A stretch of DNA of 49,033 bases from positions 1 through 49,033 of the forward strand of contig CALSMK010000027.1 in assembly GCA_943787435.1 (NCBI GenBank), written 5' to 3'. The number at the start of each line of letters is the position of its first letter. Positions within the stretch are counted from its first letter, which is position 1. A program made the position numbers and the translations under genes. Source of the DNA: an uncultured Flavobacteriales bacterium (GTDB taxonomy: Bacteria; Bacteroidota; Bacteroidia; Flavobacteriales_D; Sanyastnellaceae). This document shows, piece after piece, positions 19,771-29,644 of the stretch. Under the pieces are notes generated by a model that saw only the letters and a list, made by a program, of their open reading frames with translations, made no database searches and was not told where the DNA came from.

Positions 19771-20940
19771 ATGGTGAGGAGGCCAAAGAGTAAGCTTCCG
19801 AACCTCGGCACCACCATTTTTACCGAGATGACCGCTCTGGCCACCCGCCACAGCGCCCTCAACCTCGCACAAGGATTTCCCGACCTCCCCCCTCCGGAGG
19901 GCTTGGTGGATGCGGCCGTCAAAGCCCTTCACGACGGCATTCATCAGTACGCCCCCATGGCAGGTAGAATGGGGCTGCGAGAATGGGTTTGCCATCACCA
20001 TTCTCAACAGTTCGGTTCCAACTACTGTCCCGAAACCGAATGCACCATAGGTGCAGGGGCGTCCTCGTTGATTTTTGGAGCCATCCAGGCCTTGGTGCAC
20101 CCAGGAGATGAAGTGGTTGTGCAAACCCCAGCATACGACCTGTATGCACCCGCCATCCAGTTGGCGGGTGGACGTTGCTTGGAAGTCCCCCTCCTCCATG
20201 AAGAGGGGAGTTGGGACCCCCATGCTTTGATTCAGGCTTGCCATGCCGGAACCAGGATGGTCATCTTGAACACACCGCACAACCCCACAGGCACCGTCTG
20301 CCCCCCGGGATTTTTGGATGCCTTGGCCGATCACATCGAACCCTTCGACACCCTGGTGCTTTCCGACGAGGTGTATGGGCCCATTGTCCACGATGGCAGG
20401 GCACAAGTCTCCATCGCAGGCCATGAGCGGCTCAGCGCGCGTGGAATCGCTTTTGGGAGCTTTGGCAAATTGCTTCAGGCCACCGGCTGGAAAATCGGCT
20501 GGGCCCTTGGGCCTGCGGAATTGACACAAGAATTGCGCAAGGTTCACCAATACGACGTCTTTTCTACGGGAGCCCCCTTGCAAGCCGCACTTGAAGCGTT
20601 CCTTCCCACCACTGAAGGCCTACATCACCTGAGTGGACTCGCGGCCATGTACCAAGAAAAGCGGGACCGTTTGCTGGCTGGTTTAGAAGGGACCATCTGG
20701 ACTTGGACACCCGCAGAAGGTGGGTTTTTTCAAGTCCTCGATGCCAGGCAACTCATCGATGGAGACGACGGCCATTGGGCCCGAGAATGGACCCGCACCC
20801 ATGGCATCGCCACCATTCCGCTGTCTGCGTTCCACCGCCCGACCACTCCGCAATTGCGCATCTGCTTTGCCAAAGAAAATGCCACATTGGACGCAGCCAT
20901 AGTCAGCCTGCGCCGCATTGCTGCCGACCATGCCCACTGA
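19771..20940 (+). CDS. PLP-dependent aminotransferase (YbdL / kynurenine-glutamine transaminase type)
   Basis: Fold-type I class I/II aminotransferase, 389 residues. Visible features: the GASS phosphate-binding loop (96-99), NPTG with N171, D199 and Y202 (LSDEVYGP), and the Schiff-base lysine K233 in SFGKLLQATGWKIGW. The overall pattern (LAQGFPDLPPPE, QYAPMAGRMGLRE) fits methionine/glutamine transaminases such as YbdL and the eukaryotic KAT III family. It starts 5 bases after infB and overlaps the nitrilase gene by 11 bases, so the two enzymes probably work together: the transaminase uses glutamine or methionine and makes an omega-amido keto acid, which the neighbour hydrolyses. Substrate is inferred from context only. 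Confidence 0.88.
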   Translation: MVRRPKSKLPNLGTTIFTEMTALATRHSALNLAQGFPDLPPPEGLVDAAVKALHDGIHQYAPMAGRMGLREWVCHHHSQQFGSNYCPETECTIGAGASSLIFGAIQALVHPGDEVVVQTPAYDLYAPAIQLAGGRCLEVPLLHEEGSWDPHALIQACHAGTRMVILNTPHNPTGTVCPPGFLDALADHIEPFDTLVLSDEVYGPIVHDGRAQVSIAGHERLSARGIAFGSFGKLLQATGWKIGWALGPAELTQELRKVHQYDVFSTGAPLQAALEAFLPTTEGLHHLSGLAAMYQEKRDRLLAGLEGTIWTWTPAEGGFFQVLDARQLIDGDDGHWAREWTRTHGIATIPLSAFHRPTTPQLRICFAKENATLDAAIVSLRRIAADHAH

Positions 20941-21745
20941 ACTCCACATCCTGGGCCTACAGTCCGACCTACACTGGCGCGATCCAGACGCCAACCTGGC
21001 CCACTTCGACGGTCTACTCGGCGCCCAGTTGGACAGCCCATTGGACGTTGTGGTGCTTCCTGAGATGTTCACCACAGGCTTCAGTTGGCCCCCCATGGAT
21101 CCCGAAGGCGGCCAGGGCGCCGTCCTAACATGGATGCAGAATTGGGCCAATCAACTTGACGCAGCCCTGATTGGGAGTGTGGCCTGTCTGGATGACCAAG
21201 GACATGCCCGAAACCGATGCTGGTTTGTCCCCCCAGCAGCATCGGGAACACCGGTCCACTACGACAAGCGCCACTTGTTTTCCCTCGCCGGCGAACACCA
21301 CCACTTTACCGCTGGTGACGACCGCGTGGAAATCCAATTCAGGGGATTCCGAATCCTCCTTCAAATCTGCTACGACCTGCGCTTCCCGGTCTTCGTTCGC
21401 AACGACCGCAAAGACCCTTATGACATGGCCGTCTATGTCGCGAACTGGCCCGAAACCCGCTCGAATGCTTGGCGCACCCTTCTGCAAGCGAGGGCCATCG
21501 AAAACCAATGCTATGTGGTCGGCATCAACCGCTCGGGAACGGATGGAAACGGTCACCGCTACGCGGGAGACAGCTTGATGGCCGATTTCGGGGGTGCACT
21601 GCTCGCAGATGCAGGCAGCAGCGGACAGCCGGCTTCCTTGCGCGCCGCGATGTCCCGCGAAGACCTCGTTGCCTTCCGCAAAAAACTGCCCTTTCTACTG
21701 GATGCAGACCACCAAGGGCCCACAGGGCTCAAGTCCCACTCTTGA
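20930..21745 (+). CDS. Nitrilase-family amidohydrolase, omega-amidase (YafV/Nit2) type
   Basis: C-N hydrolase of 271 residues, starting at the ATG at 20930 inside the end of the aminotransferase gene; the frame extends upstream only to a TTG. The Glu-Lys-Cys triad is seen as E45 (LPEMF), K113 (YDKRHLF) and C147 (QICYDLRFP). The YDKRHLFSLAGE and WPETRSNAWRTLLQARAIEN blocks are typical of YafV-like omega-amidases, which hydrolyse 2-oxoglutaramate or 2-oxosuccinamate. The pairing with a glutamine-type transaminase supports this. It ends 22 bases before the convergent acyl-CoA dehydrogenase gene. Confidence 0.87.
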   Translation: MPTELHILGLQSDLHWRDPDANLAHFDGLLGAQLDSPLDVVVLPEMFTTGFSWPPMDPEGGQGAVLTWMQNWANQLDAALIGSVACLDDQGHARNRCWFVPPAASGTPVHYDKRHLFSLAGEHHHFTAGDDRVEIQFRGFRILLQICYDLRFPVFVRNDRKDPYDMAVYVANWPETRSNAWRTLLQARAIENQCYVVGINRSGTDGNGHRYAGDSLMADFGGALLADAGSSGQPASLRAAMSREDLVAFRKKLPFLLDADHQGPTGLKSHS

Positions 21746-21767
21746 GCACCATATCCGAGTTAGAAGA

Positions 21768-22962
21768 TCACTTGAAGGCGTTCTCGCCGGTGATGTCGAG
21801 GCCCGTGATGAGAAGGTGAATGTCGTGGGTCCCTTCATAGGTGATCACCGACTCCAAATTCATCATGTGGCGCATGATGGGGTATTCCCCCGTGATGCCC
21901 ATGCCGCCCAACACCTGCCGGGCTTCCCGCGCAATGTTGATGGCGATTTCCACATTGTTTCTCTTCGCCATGGAGATCTGACCACTGGTGGCCTTGCCCT
22001 CATTGCGCAATTGGCCCAAACGATGGGTGAGCAGCTGTGCCTTGGTGATCTCTGTGATCATTTCGGCCAGTTTCTTCTGTTGGAGCTGGAACCCTGCAAT
22101 GGGTCGCCCGAACTGCTCCCTTTGCTTGGCATAACGCAAGGCGGGTGTCGTAGCAGTCCAAGGCCGCTCCTATGGCGCCCCACGCAATGCCGTAGCGCGC
22201 ACTGTCCAAGCAGCTCAATGGAGCGCCCAATCCTGAGCGGCCCGTCAGCAGGTTCTCCTTGGGCACCTTGACGTCTTCGAACACCAATTCCCCAGTGTCC
22301 GAAGCCCGCAAGCTCCACTTGCCGGTCATTTTGGGGGTAGAGAACCCTTCCATTCCGCGCTCCACAAGGAGTCCGTGAATGCGGCCAGTCTCGTCTTTTG
22401 CCCAAACCACTGCCACATCGGCGAAGGGGGCATTGGAAATCCAAATCTTGGCTCCATTCAGCAGGTAATGGTCGCCCTCATCCTTGAAATGGGTCACCAT
22501 GCCGCCCGGGTTGGACCCGTGGTCAGGCTCGGTCAATCCAAAGCAACCCATCATCTCACCCGAGGCGAGCTTGGGAAGAAACTTCTGCTTTTGCTCCTCC
22601 GTTCCGTATTTCCAGATGGGGTACATCACCAGAGAACTCTGCACGGATGCCGTGCTCCTCAATCCACTGTCGCAGCGCTCCAATTCCTGCATGATGATGC
22701 CGTAGGAAATCTGATCCAATCCAGCGCCACCATACTGTTCGGGGATGTAGGGTCCAAACGCCCCAATCGCCCCCAAACCTGGGAGCAGGTGCTTTGGAAA
22801 CACCTGCGTTTCCGCGGCCTCCTCAATGATCGGACTGACCTCTTGCTTGATCCAAGCGCGGGCGGCGTCACGGATCAACTTGTGCTCCTCGGTGAGGAGG
22901 TCGTCCATCATGTAATAGTCGTGACCTTGATACAGGTCGGTCTTGACAGATGCCATATTCAT
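21768..22962 (-). CDS. gcdH: Glutaryl-CoA dehydrogenase-like acyl-CoA dehydrogenase (one frameshift)
   Basis: FAD-dependent enzyme that oxidises and decarboxylates glutaryl-CoA to crotonyl-CoA in lysine and tryptophan breakdown. GCDH-type blocks are clear: LRSTASVQSSLVMYPI, GCFGLTEPDHGSNP, GKWSLRASDTGELVFEDV and, at the end, TYEGTHDIHLLITGLDITG with the catalytic Glu in YEGT. The frame breaks at a GGG run (22143-22145): dropping one base joins ALDCYDT to ALRYAKQREQFGRPIAGF and gives 397 codons, the normal length. The start is the ATG at 22962 or 22956 (MNMASVKTD); the upstream in-frame extension is not convincing. It is divergent from the pseudouridine synthase gene with only 42 bases between. 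Confidence 0.88.
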
Positions 22963-23004
22963 GATGTAAAAATACAACGTGCGCGGCCGTAGACTTGAAG
23001 TTCC

Positions 23005-23988
23005 ATGGACCTCAACCCACAAGGAAGGACTGAATTTGCACGCGTAGAGCGCACCGTAGACGCTTCACGGCAGGGCATTCGCCTGCAAGAAGCCCTGGTG
23101 GGCATGTTCCCTGTGCTCTTACCCAGCCGCAAATCCTGCAAAAAAGCCATCGAAAAAGGACGCATCCTTCTCCATGGAAAACCCGCCGATACGGCCCGGA
23201 TTGTTCAGGGTGGAGACGTGGTGACTTTCTTGCCTCAAACCTTGCAAAAAGCGCCCCACCCCGGCCATGGTGCACCCGCACAAATTCGCATGGTTCGCCC
23301 GGAAAACGCTGACTACCTCCTCGCGTGGAAGCCGGCAGGTTTGGCCACTTCTGGTGCTGGCCGCCTCCACTTGGCCAATGTCCTGGCACACCTTTCCTCG
23401 GAAGGCAGCCCCGAACAGCGCGCCCAACTGAGGCCGAACGTCAACGATGCCTTGGAGTTTCCTGCTCCCGTGCACAGGCTCGACCGAGTCACAGCGGGTT
23501 GGGTGTGCATCGCATTGAACTTGAACGCCGCCCAATCACTCGGCCATGCTTTTGCCGAACAGCGGATCCAAAAACGATACCTCGCCCTCGTGGCTGGGCG
23601 GGTCCTTGAAGCTGGTGACTGCAGCGTCTCCCTAGACGGGAAATCCGCAGCCACCCAGTGGTCGCCGGTGTGCTCCGGTCCTCTGCCCGTGCACGGCACC
23701 GCCACACTGCTCAACGTTCAACCCAAAACAGGACGCACCCATCAAATCCGCAGGCATCTCGCCCACATGGAACACCCCATTGTCGGAGAACACCTGTATC
23801 CGAAGCAGCACGAAGACGCCGTTGAAACCATGGAACGCTACACCGGACACGGCCTTTTTTTGAGTGCCGTGGGAATGCACATTCCCGAGGGAGACCATGG
23901 ACCCGCGATCACCGTCAGTTCGCCACCACCACGCAAGTTTTCGAGAATAACCTGGGTGGGTCGGGGGGTCGAAAGCTTAAATCTGTAG
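23005..23988 (+). CDS. RluA-family RNA pseudouridine synthase
   Basis: Converts uridine to pseudouridine in rRNA or tRNA. An N-terminal S4-like RNA-binding region (about 20-80, with SRKSCKKAIEKGRILLHGK) precedes the catalytic domain. The active-site motif is HRLDRVTAG (157-165), with D160 the catalytic Asp; family members usually end this motif TSG. Later blocks QKRYLALV and PKTGRTHQIRRHLAHM are typical. At 327 residues it fits the RluA/RluD class. The target site cannot be told from the sequence. Confidence 0.88.
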   Translation: MDLNPQGRTEFARVERTVDASRQGIRLQEALVGMFPVLLPSRKSCKKAIEKGRILLHGKPADTARIVQGGDVVTFLPQTLQKAPHPGHGAPAQIRMVRPENADYLLAWKPAGLATSGAGRLHLANVLAHLSSEGSPEQRAQLRPNVNDALEFPAPVHRLDRVTAGWVCIALNLNAAQSLGHAFAEQRIQKRYLALVAGRVLEAGDCSVSLDGKSAATQWSPVCSGPLPVHGTATLLNVQPKTGRTHQIRRHLAHMEHPIVGEHLYPKQHEDAVETMERYTGHGLFLSAVGMHIPEGDHGPAITVSSPPPRKFSRITWVGRGVESLNL

Positions 23989-24007
23989 CCTTCTCGACAC
24001 TCAAGGC

Positions 24008-24472
24008 CTAGGCCACAGAGGCCTCGTACCCATCGTCCACCAAAAGGCCCTTCTTCTTGTAGGCACTCACAGCCAAGTGGTCTGCCCGCTCATTCATCGG
24101 GTTGCCAGCATGGCCCTTGACCCAATCAAAACGCACCTTGTGCTTCCGGTACACCTTCAAAAAACGCATCCACAGGTCCGGGTTCTTTTTGCCCTTGTAG
24201 CCCTTCTTCTCCCAATTGAACACCCAGCCTTTGACGACTGAATCAATGACATACTTGCTGTCACTGACCACCCAAACTTCTGTGCCTTCGCGTTTCAAAG
24301 CCTCCAATGCCACAATGACCGCCAGCAATTCCATGCGGTTGTTGGTGGTCAACCGGTAACCAGCGGTCAACTCCAATCGTCGATTTCCCCACTGCAAAAT
24401 GGCACCATACCCTCCTGGGCCAGGGTTGCCAGAAGCACCTCCATCGGTATGGACCACTACAGGCTCAGCCAT
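24008..24472 (-). CDS. rnhA: Ribonuclease HI
   Basis: Degrades the RNA strand of RNA-DNA hybrids. The 154 residues contain the four catalytic acids: D10 (VHTDGGASGNPG), E48 (NNRMELLA), D71 (VSDSKYVIDSV) and D131 (NERADHLA), with H121 in KGHAGNP. The basic handle region (WVFNWEKKGYKGKKNPDLW) is present, as in E. coli RNase HI. Its start overlaps the end of marC by 8 bases, and it is the last gene of the DUF2723-purN-marC-rnhA group. Confidence 0.96.
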   Translation of the reverse strand: MAEPVVVHTDGGASGNPGPGGYGAILQWGNRRLELTAGYRLTTNNRMELLAVIVALEALKREGTEVWVVSDSKYVIDSVVKGWVFNWEKKGYKGKKNPDLWMRFLKVYRKHKVRFDWVKGHAGNPMNERADHLAVSAYKKKGLLVDDGYEASVA

Positions 24473-25055
24473 GGGCTTGGAAAAGCATGGCCACGTTGGC
24501 AGAGAACAATTTGACCGCTATGGCCAACAAAATGATGCCAAACACCTTCTGAAGGACCGCAATTCCGCCTTCTCCGAGCCACCTTTCAATCCGCCCGGTC
24601 ATCCTTAAGACGAAGTAAACCAGCGCCATGTTGATGAGGATGGCCAACGCAATGTTGACCGCAGCAAACTCCGCTCGCAGCGAGATGATGGAGGTCATGC
24701 TTCCCGCCCCAGCAATGAGAGGAAAAGCCACAGGAACAATGGTCGCTGTTTTCATGGCCTCTGGGCTTTGCTTGAACAGCGTGATTCCCAGAATCATCTC
24801 CAAGGCCATGAAAAACATGACGATAGAACCGGCCACCGCAAACGAATTCACGTCAATGCCCAAAAAGTTGATGACCCCTTCACCCAAAAACAAGAAGGCG
24901 AGCATGATGCCCAAAGCCACCAGCGACGCCCGCTCGGCATGAATGTCTCCAGCCTTTCGTTTGATGTCGAGCAAGAAGGGGATGGATCCCACGATGTCGA
25001 TCACGGCAAACATCACCATGGTCGACTTTAGCAATTCAGTCCAATTGAGGTTCAT
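24465..25055 (-). CDS. MarC-family integral membrane protein
   Basis: I start this at the ATG at 25055 (MNLNWTELLKSTMVMFAVID, 196 aa), which overlaps the purN stop as ATGA; the longer frame upstream is purN read out of frame. About six membrane helices are visible, with the MarC-family features VIDIVGSIPFLLDIKRK, GITLFKQSPEAMKTATIVP and FPLIAGAGSMTSII. The family was once linked to multiple antibiotic resistance, but that role is not supported by experiments; transport of an unknown small molecule is possible. Confidence 0.9.
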   Translation of the reverse strand: MNLNWTELLKSTMVMFAVIDIVGSIPFLLDIKRKAGDIHAERASLVALGIMLAFLFLGEGVINFLGIDVNSFAVAGSIVMFFMALEMILGITLFKQSPEAMKTATIVPVAFPLIAGAGSMTSIISLRAEFAAVNIALAILINMALVYFVLRMTGRIERWLGEGGIAVLQKVFGIILLAIAVKLFSANVAMLFQAHG

Positions 25056-25669
25056 GACGCGTTTTGACCCGAGGTTGGGTGAGACAAGGATAGCGATTCC
25101 CGGATGGCCCGCAGCGTTTCTGTAGCGTAATGATTCCGCTCCAGAACTTGGATCTTTTCCGCAATGGACGCAGGCGTATCTCTGGCTTCCAAAGCTGTCT
25201 TGGCCTGAAAAAATGGAGGGCCTGTGTCGTAATCGGCGTCCACCCAATGCAAAGTGATTCCCGTTTCGGTGACGTCCTGTTGCACAAGGGCTTTGTAAAC
25301 CGCCTCGTGCACATGACGGCCATACATGCCCCTACCTCCAAAGGCGGGCAGAAGTGAAGGGTGCAAATTGAGAATCCGTCCCGAAAACGCCTGAACCAAG
25401 TGATCGGGCACCTTCAACAGAAAGCCGGCCAAGGCCACAAAGTCCACCCGGTGCTGCTTCAATCGTTCGGCCACAACACCCGCTTGCAAATCCTCTCGGG
25501 TGAACACCCAGGTCGAGACCCCACAAGCCTTGGCGCGATGCATCACGCCCGCCTCGGCTTTGTTGGTCCCCACCAACGCCACTTCAACCTCTGACAAAGC
25601 GCCAATGGCTTTCATCAAACGCTCAGCATTGGTGCCCGATCCGCTTGCCAAAATGGCCACCCTCACCAC
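25052..25669 (-). CDS. purN: Phosphoribosylglycinamide formyltransferase
   Basis: Third step of purine synthesis: transfers formyl from 10-formyl-THF to GAR. The 205 residues show the N-terminal loop ILASGSGTNAERL, the catalytic block NLHPSLLPAFGGRGMYG with N101 and H103, and D148 in WVDADYDTGPPFF, matching the Asn-His-Asp triad of the family. It starts 11 bases after the DUF2723 gene and overlaps marC by 4 bases, so all are probably on one message; no functional link with them is evident. Confidence 0.95.
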   Translation of the reverse strand: MVRVAILASGSGTNAERLMKAIGALSEVEVALVGTNKAEAGVMHRAKACGVSTWVFTREDLQAGVVAERLKQHRVDFVALAGFLLKVPDHLVQAFSGRILNLHPSLLPAFGGRGMYGRHVHEAVYKALVQQDVTETGITLHWVDADYDTGPPFFQAKTALEARDTPASIAEKIQVLERNHYATETLRAIRESLSLSHPTSGQNAS

Positions 25670-25680
25670 GGCTCTTCTCT

Positions 25681-28600
25681 TTAAGGTTGAGCCTCGGTTT
25701 CGGACTCCTCAGTTCCGGACTGCTCAGAGTCAAATTTCACTTCGGGACGCTCTCCCCGCTGACGCGCAGTGTGCATCTCACGCAGTGACATCATCCGCTC
25801 CGCCATGCTCTGTGCATCAGCATCATTTGGGAGGGCATCTTCCAATGCACCCGACACCCTTTGGGTGACCGCCAATGACATCTGAATGCTGCTGGAAGCA
25901 GAAGCAAAGTACTGATCGTCCAAAGAGATGAAGTATCGGACATCGCCTTCGAGGTCTTCAAACAACTCCGTTCCGACTTGCTTGGCCAATGCCGCAGCTT
26001 CGGACCTCTGAGCCTCTGAAAGGTTCTGGTCTTCAACCAGCTCTGACAAAAGTTCCACCACGGGCAGCATGACTCTGGAATAGGGCACGTTGCGGGACGG
26101 TGTGGCTTCCAGCATGCGGTTCAACACAGCCAGACCCAAATCCGACTTGCCATCCTGCACATAAGCTTGCGCCAAGTTGGTCATCTGCAAGCGGATGTTG
26201 GTGGCCATTCGACGGTTGTTCTCGTCCATGTAAATCTCGCCTTCGGCATCCATGCCTCCCCACTGGAAGTCCTCCATCACATTCTCGAACATGATGTCTT
26301 TGGCAATGCCATAAGGCTGGCCACCACGTGAGCCATATTTCACCGGAACCAAGCGCCATGCCAGTCCTTCCAAACGGAAATAATCCTGCAAACCCACATA
26401 GCTGTCCGGGCCAATGGTCACCGCGAAGTACACGGGCCGCTCCCAGGCGTTGTTTCGCAAAATCTCCATCACCATGAATTGGTTCTTCAGGACGTATTGG
26501 CGAGGGGTTCCATTGCCGTCAGTGACGGTCCATTCCAGCGCATCCACCATCTGATTGCGTTCTTCAGGGAGCACCAATCCCGAGCTCACAGCATATGCGC
26601 TGTCCACAGGGACCCGGAAGCTGTTGGACGGAAGGTGCGCATACTTGCGGCCCCCACCATAGTCAACCATGTCCGCGTCATCCAAGGCTTGAACCATGGC
26701 TTCTTCGATGTCCACATAAGGATTGCTTGGGTCAGCCGGAGGGTCCATCAAGACGATGTCTCGGGTGCCCTGGCGGTACTGCTCCTCGCCCATCATGATG
26801 GGCACTGGAGCTCCATCATATGCGCGGCGCTTCATTTGCTCCACATACCAGTCTGTGTTGAGCAAGCTCAGGTTCACCACCCGAACATCGGTCCGATAAC
26901 CCTCCACTTCTTGCACAAACCACAAGGGGAAGGTGTCGTTGTCTCCATTGGTGAACAAAATCGCGTTGGGCGCCAAGCTGTCCAAGTAGTTCTTGGCCAT
27001 GTCCACACCCGTGCTTCGGCCAGCCCGGCTGTGGTCGTCCCAGCCTTCTGCCCCCATCTGAAATGGCACCAGCAAGAGCAATCCTGACAGAACCGCTGCG
27101 CTCATTTTTTCATTGCCCGCTCGACCCACCGCCACCGCGAGTCCCATCAACAAAGCAGCCATCACTGCGAGGTACAAGACCCCAAAACTGAACGCGTGGT
27201 TTCCACCCGAGGCCGCCTCCGTTGCAAACAGAACAGCGCCCAATGCCAGCGGCGCACCTGCCGCAATGCCCAGGTCCTTGATCTTCAAGTTTCCAGCCAT
27301 ATCAAACAGGGCATACACCCCCAATCCAATCCAAATGGCGAAGGCATAAAATGAACCCACATAGGCATAGTCTCGCTCGCGAGGCTGCAAAGGGTATTGA
27401 TTCAAATACACCACAATGGCAAAGCCGGTGAGGCCAAACAACAGCCCGGTGACCGTAAAGTCCCGCCAGCCTCGAATGGCTTGAAACACCAAACCAATCA
27501 AGCCCAACAACAGGGGAAACAGGTAGAAGTGATTGTGGGCCTTGTCTTCTTTGCGATGCTCGGGGAACATCTCCATGCTGCCCAGCCGTTCTTCGTCGAT
27601 AAAGGAGACCCCTGACATCCAATTGCCATCGATGAAGTCCCCGTGGCCCTGCACGTCGTTCTGGCGGCCTGAGTAATTCCACATGAAATAACGCAGGTAC
27701 ATCCAGCCGATTTGATACTTGGCAAAGAACTGCAGGTTCTCCGCCTGACTGGGGACCAAAAGTTCGTGATAACGGTCTGCCTGACTCTGAAGCCTCTGCG
27801 CCTCACGGATGTCTTCCGACGAACGCGATCGGTTGGCACGTTGCGTGGCCGCGCGGACTTGCTGATCCAGGCTTGTCAATGCCCGCTGCATGGATTCGGC
27901 ATAACCGCGACCGCGGTCCAAACCTTTGGACAGGTCCTCCACCATCATTTGAGCTAGGGTTCGGCGAATCTCCGCATTCGACAGGTCCGCAAGTCTGGCC
28001 TCATTTCCTTTGCCCACTATAATTTCCGTGCTGCTGCGCACCTCGAAATTGGCCGCAAACCGCTGGTCAAACATGCGGTAGAGGTTTTTCAGCGTGCGCG
28101 TCAACTCGGCCTTGTCCAAGTTTCCTCCCAACACCCGCGAAGACAAGTGAAGTTCAAATGCTTGGGCATCTCTGGCCTGTCCGTCCAATGGACTCACAAA
28201 CGACACTTCTTCGTTCCAGCCCTTGTAGTTGGACCATTTCTTGTACTCTCTGACGTGGTTCGCCTGTGAGGAATACATCCGGGGAAAGACCATGCTGAAT
28301 CGGTCATCGTACCTGGGAACGCCATTGCTCTTTTCACCGCTGTCCACATATTCCTGCGAGATGGTGAACTCTCCTTCGTTTTCGCTGATGTACTTCTCTG
28401 CAGCGAAACGCTCTCGGAAAGTGGCCACACGTGAGGACACTGGACCGCGCTTCTTGAACACACTGTGGCTCGGGAAATAAGTCGGAGTGCCGTCTTCATA
28501 GGGCTGTTCGGCATCATTGGGAGAATTCCAATATTGACCTGTGCCCAACGGGCGGTCGCCGTACTGCTCTCGGTTCAAGTACGAGAGCAAGGCAAACAAG

Positions 28601-29580
28601 TTCTCCGGGTTGTTTTCATCCATGGGAGGGTTCGCCGCAGAGCGCACCACAATCAGGGCAAACGTGCTGTATCCCACCAAAATCATGGCCACAGAAAGCG
28701 CGGCCACGTTGAGTTGCCACCACCCCTTTTTGCGGCTGTACCACAAGGCTGCCACGATCAAGGCCGACACCAACAAGAGGTAAAACACAACCCCTGAATT
28801 GAACGGCAACCCCATGCTGTTGACGAAAGCCAACTCAAACCGAGCAGCCAACTTCACGAAGCCTTGAATCAGGCCGTATTGCACGAACAAAAGCAAGGCC
28901 AAGGACAACGCCAAGGCCCCGATAAACGTGGGCCATTTGAACGTATGACGCTTGAAATAATAGACCGCCACAATGGCTGGGATGGCCAGCAAATTCAAGA
29001 GGTGAACCCCAATAGAAAGGCCCATCAAATACGCGATGAGAACAATCCAGCGAAGGTTACCGGGCTCATCTGCGCGGGCTTCCCACTTCAAGATGGCCCA
29101 AAACACAAGGGCCGTGAACAAAGAGCTCAAGGCATAGACCTCGCCCTCGACCGCTGAAAACCAAAAACTGTCGCTGAAGGTGTAAGCCAACGCTCCCACG
29201 GCGCCGCTGCCCATGATGGCCAAGAGTTGGCCCGAAGAAGGCTCAGATTGCTTCGCCGTCCAACGCGATGCAGAAAGCTTTCGCGCCAAGTGGGTGATGC
29301 TCCAGAACAAAAACAGGATGGTGAACGAACTCGCCATCGCACTCATCACATTCACCGCCGTGGCCGCATACTCGGCGGGGACAAACATCGAGAACAAGCG
29401 CGCCAGCAACATGAACATCGGCGCACCCGGCGGATGTCCAACTTCAAGCTTGTAAGCCGAGGCAATGAATTCACCACAATCCCAAAAGCTCGCTGTGGGT
29501 TCGATGGTGAGCAGATAGACCACAGTGGCCAGAAGCCATACTGACCATCCGGTCAGGTCATTGAGTCGCTTGTAGTTCAT
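25681..29580 (-). CDS. DUF2723 (GT117-type) multi-pass membrane protein with C-terminal soluble domain
   Basis: Large (1299 aa) inner-membrane protein of a family common in Bacteroidota and classed as putative GT-C-like glycosyltransferase. I chose the ATG at 29580 (MNYKRLNDLTGW) over an in-frame GTG ten codons earlier because family members begin at this point. The signature SFWDCGEFIASAYKLEVGH (31-49) with acidic residues near the first periplasmic loop is clear, followed by about a dozen helices. The C-terminal half is soluble and contains NGDNDTFPLWFVQEVEGYRTDV and then helical, TPR-like segments; the tail is acidic. Transfer of a lipid-linked sugar to exported protein or polymer is inference. 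It leads the group with purN, marC and rnhA. Confidence 0.88.
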   Translation of the reverse strand: MNYKRLNDLTGWSVWLLATVVYLLTIEPTASFWDCGEFIASAYKLEVGHPPGAPMFMLLARLFSMFVPAEYAATAVNVMSAMASSFTILFLFWSITHLARKLSASRWTAKQSEPSSGQLLAIMGSGAVGALAYTFSDSFWFSAVEGEVYALSSLFTALVFWAILKWEARADEPGNLRWIVLIAYLMGLSIGVHLLNLLAIPAIVAVYYFKRHTFKWPTFIGALALSLALLLFVQYGLIQGFVKLAARFELAFVNSMGLPFNSGVVFYLLLVSALIVAALWYSRKKGWWQLNVAALSVAMILVGYSTFALIVVRSAANPPMDENNPENLFALLSYLNREQYGDRPLGTGQYWNSPNDAEQPYEDGTPTYFPSHSVFKKRGPVSSRVATFRERFAAEKYISENEGEFTISQEYVDSGEKSNGVPRYDDRFSMVFPRMYSSQANHVREYKKWSNYKGWNEEVSFVSPLDGQARDAQAFELHLSSRVLGGNLDKAELTRTLKNLYRMFDQRFAANFEVRSSTEIIVGKGNEARLADLSNAEIRRTLAQMMVEDLSKGLDRGRGYAESMQRALTSLDQQVRAATQRANRSRSSEDIREAQRLQSQADRYHELLVPSQAENLQFFAKYQIGWMYLRYFMWNYSGRQNDVQGHGDFIDGNWMSGVSFIDEERLGSMEMFPEHRKEDKAHNHFYLFPLLLGLIGLVFQAIRGWRDFTVTGLLFGLTGFAIVVYLNQYPLQPRERDYAYVGSFYAFAIWIGLGVYALFDMAGNLKIKDLGIAAGAPLALGAVLFATEAASGGNHAFSFGVLYLAVMAALLMGLAVAVGRAGNEKMSAAVLSGLLLLVPFQMGAEGWDDHSRAGRSTGVDMAKNYLDSLAPNAILFTNGDNDTFPLWFVQEVEGYRTDVRVVNLSLLNTDWYVEQMKRRAYDGAPVPIMMGEEQYRQGTRDIVLMDPPADPSNPYVDIEEAMVQALDDADMVDYGGGRKYAHLPSNSFRVPVDSAYAVSSGLVLPEERNQMVDALEWTVTDGNGTPRQYVLKNQFMVMEILRNNAWERPVYFAVTIGPDSYVGLQDYFRLEGLAWRLVPVKYGSRGGQPYGIAKDIMFENVMEDFQWGGMDAEGEIYMDENNRRMATNIRLQMTNLAQAYVQDGKSDLGLAVLNRMLEATPSRNVPYSRVMLPVVELLSELVEDQNLSEAQRSEAAALAKQVGTELFEDLEGDVRYFISLDDQYFASASSSIQMSLAVTQRVSGALEDALPNDADAQSMAERMMSLREMHTARQRGERPEVKFDSEQSGTEESETEAQP

Positions 29581-29644
29581 GCGGCGTGGGTTGATCCCTC
29601 TGAAATCCACCCCAATCCGGGGACTTCATTCAAGAAGGACACCG

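Noticed and set aside
25056..25247. N-terminal extension of the MarC protein
   Set aside because: This part is purN read in another frame; the ATG at 25055 gives the standard family N-terminus and an ATGA overlap.
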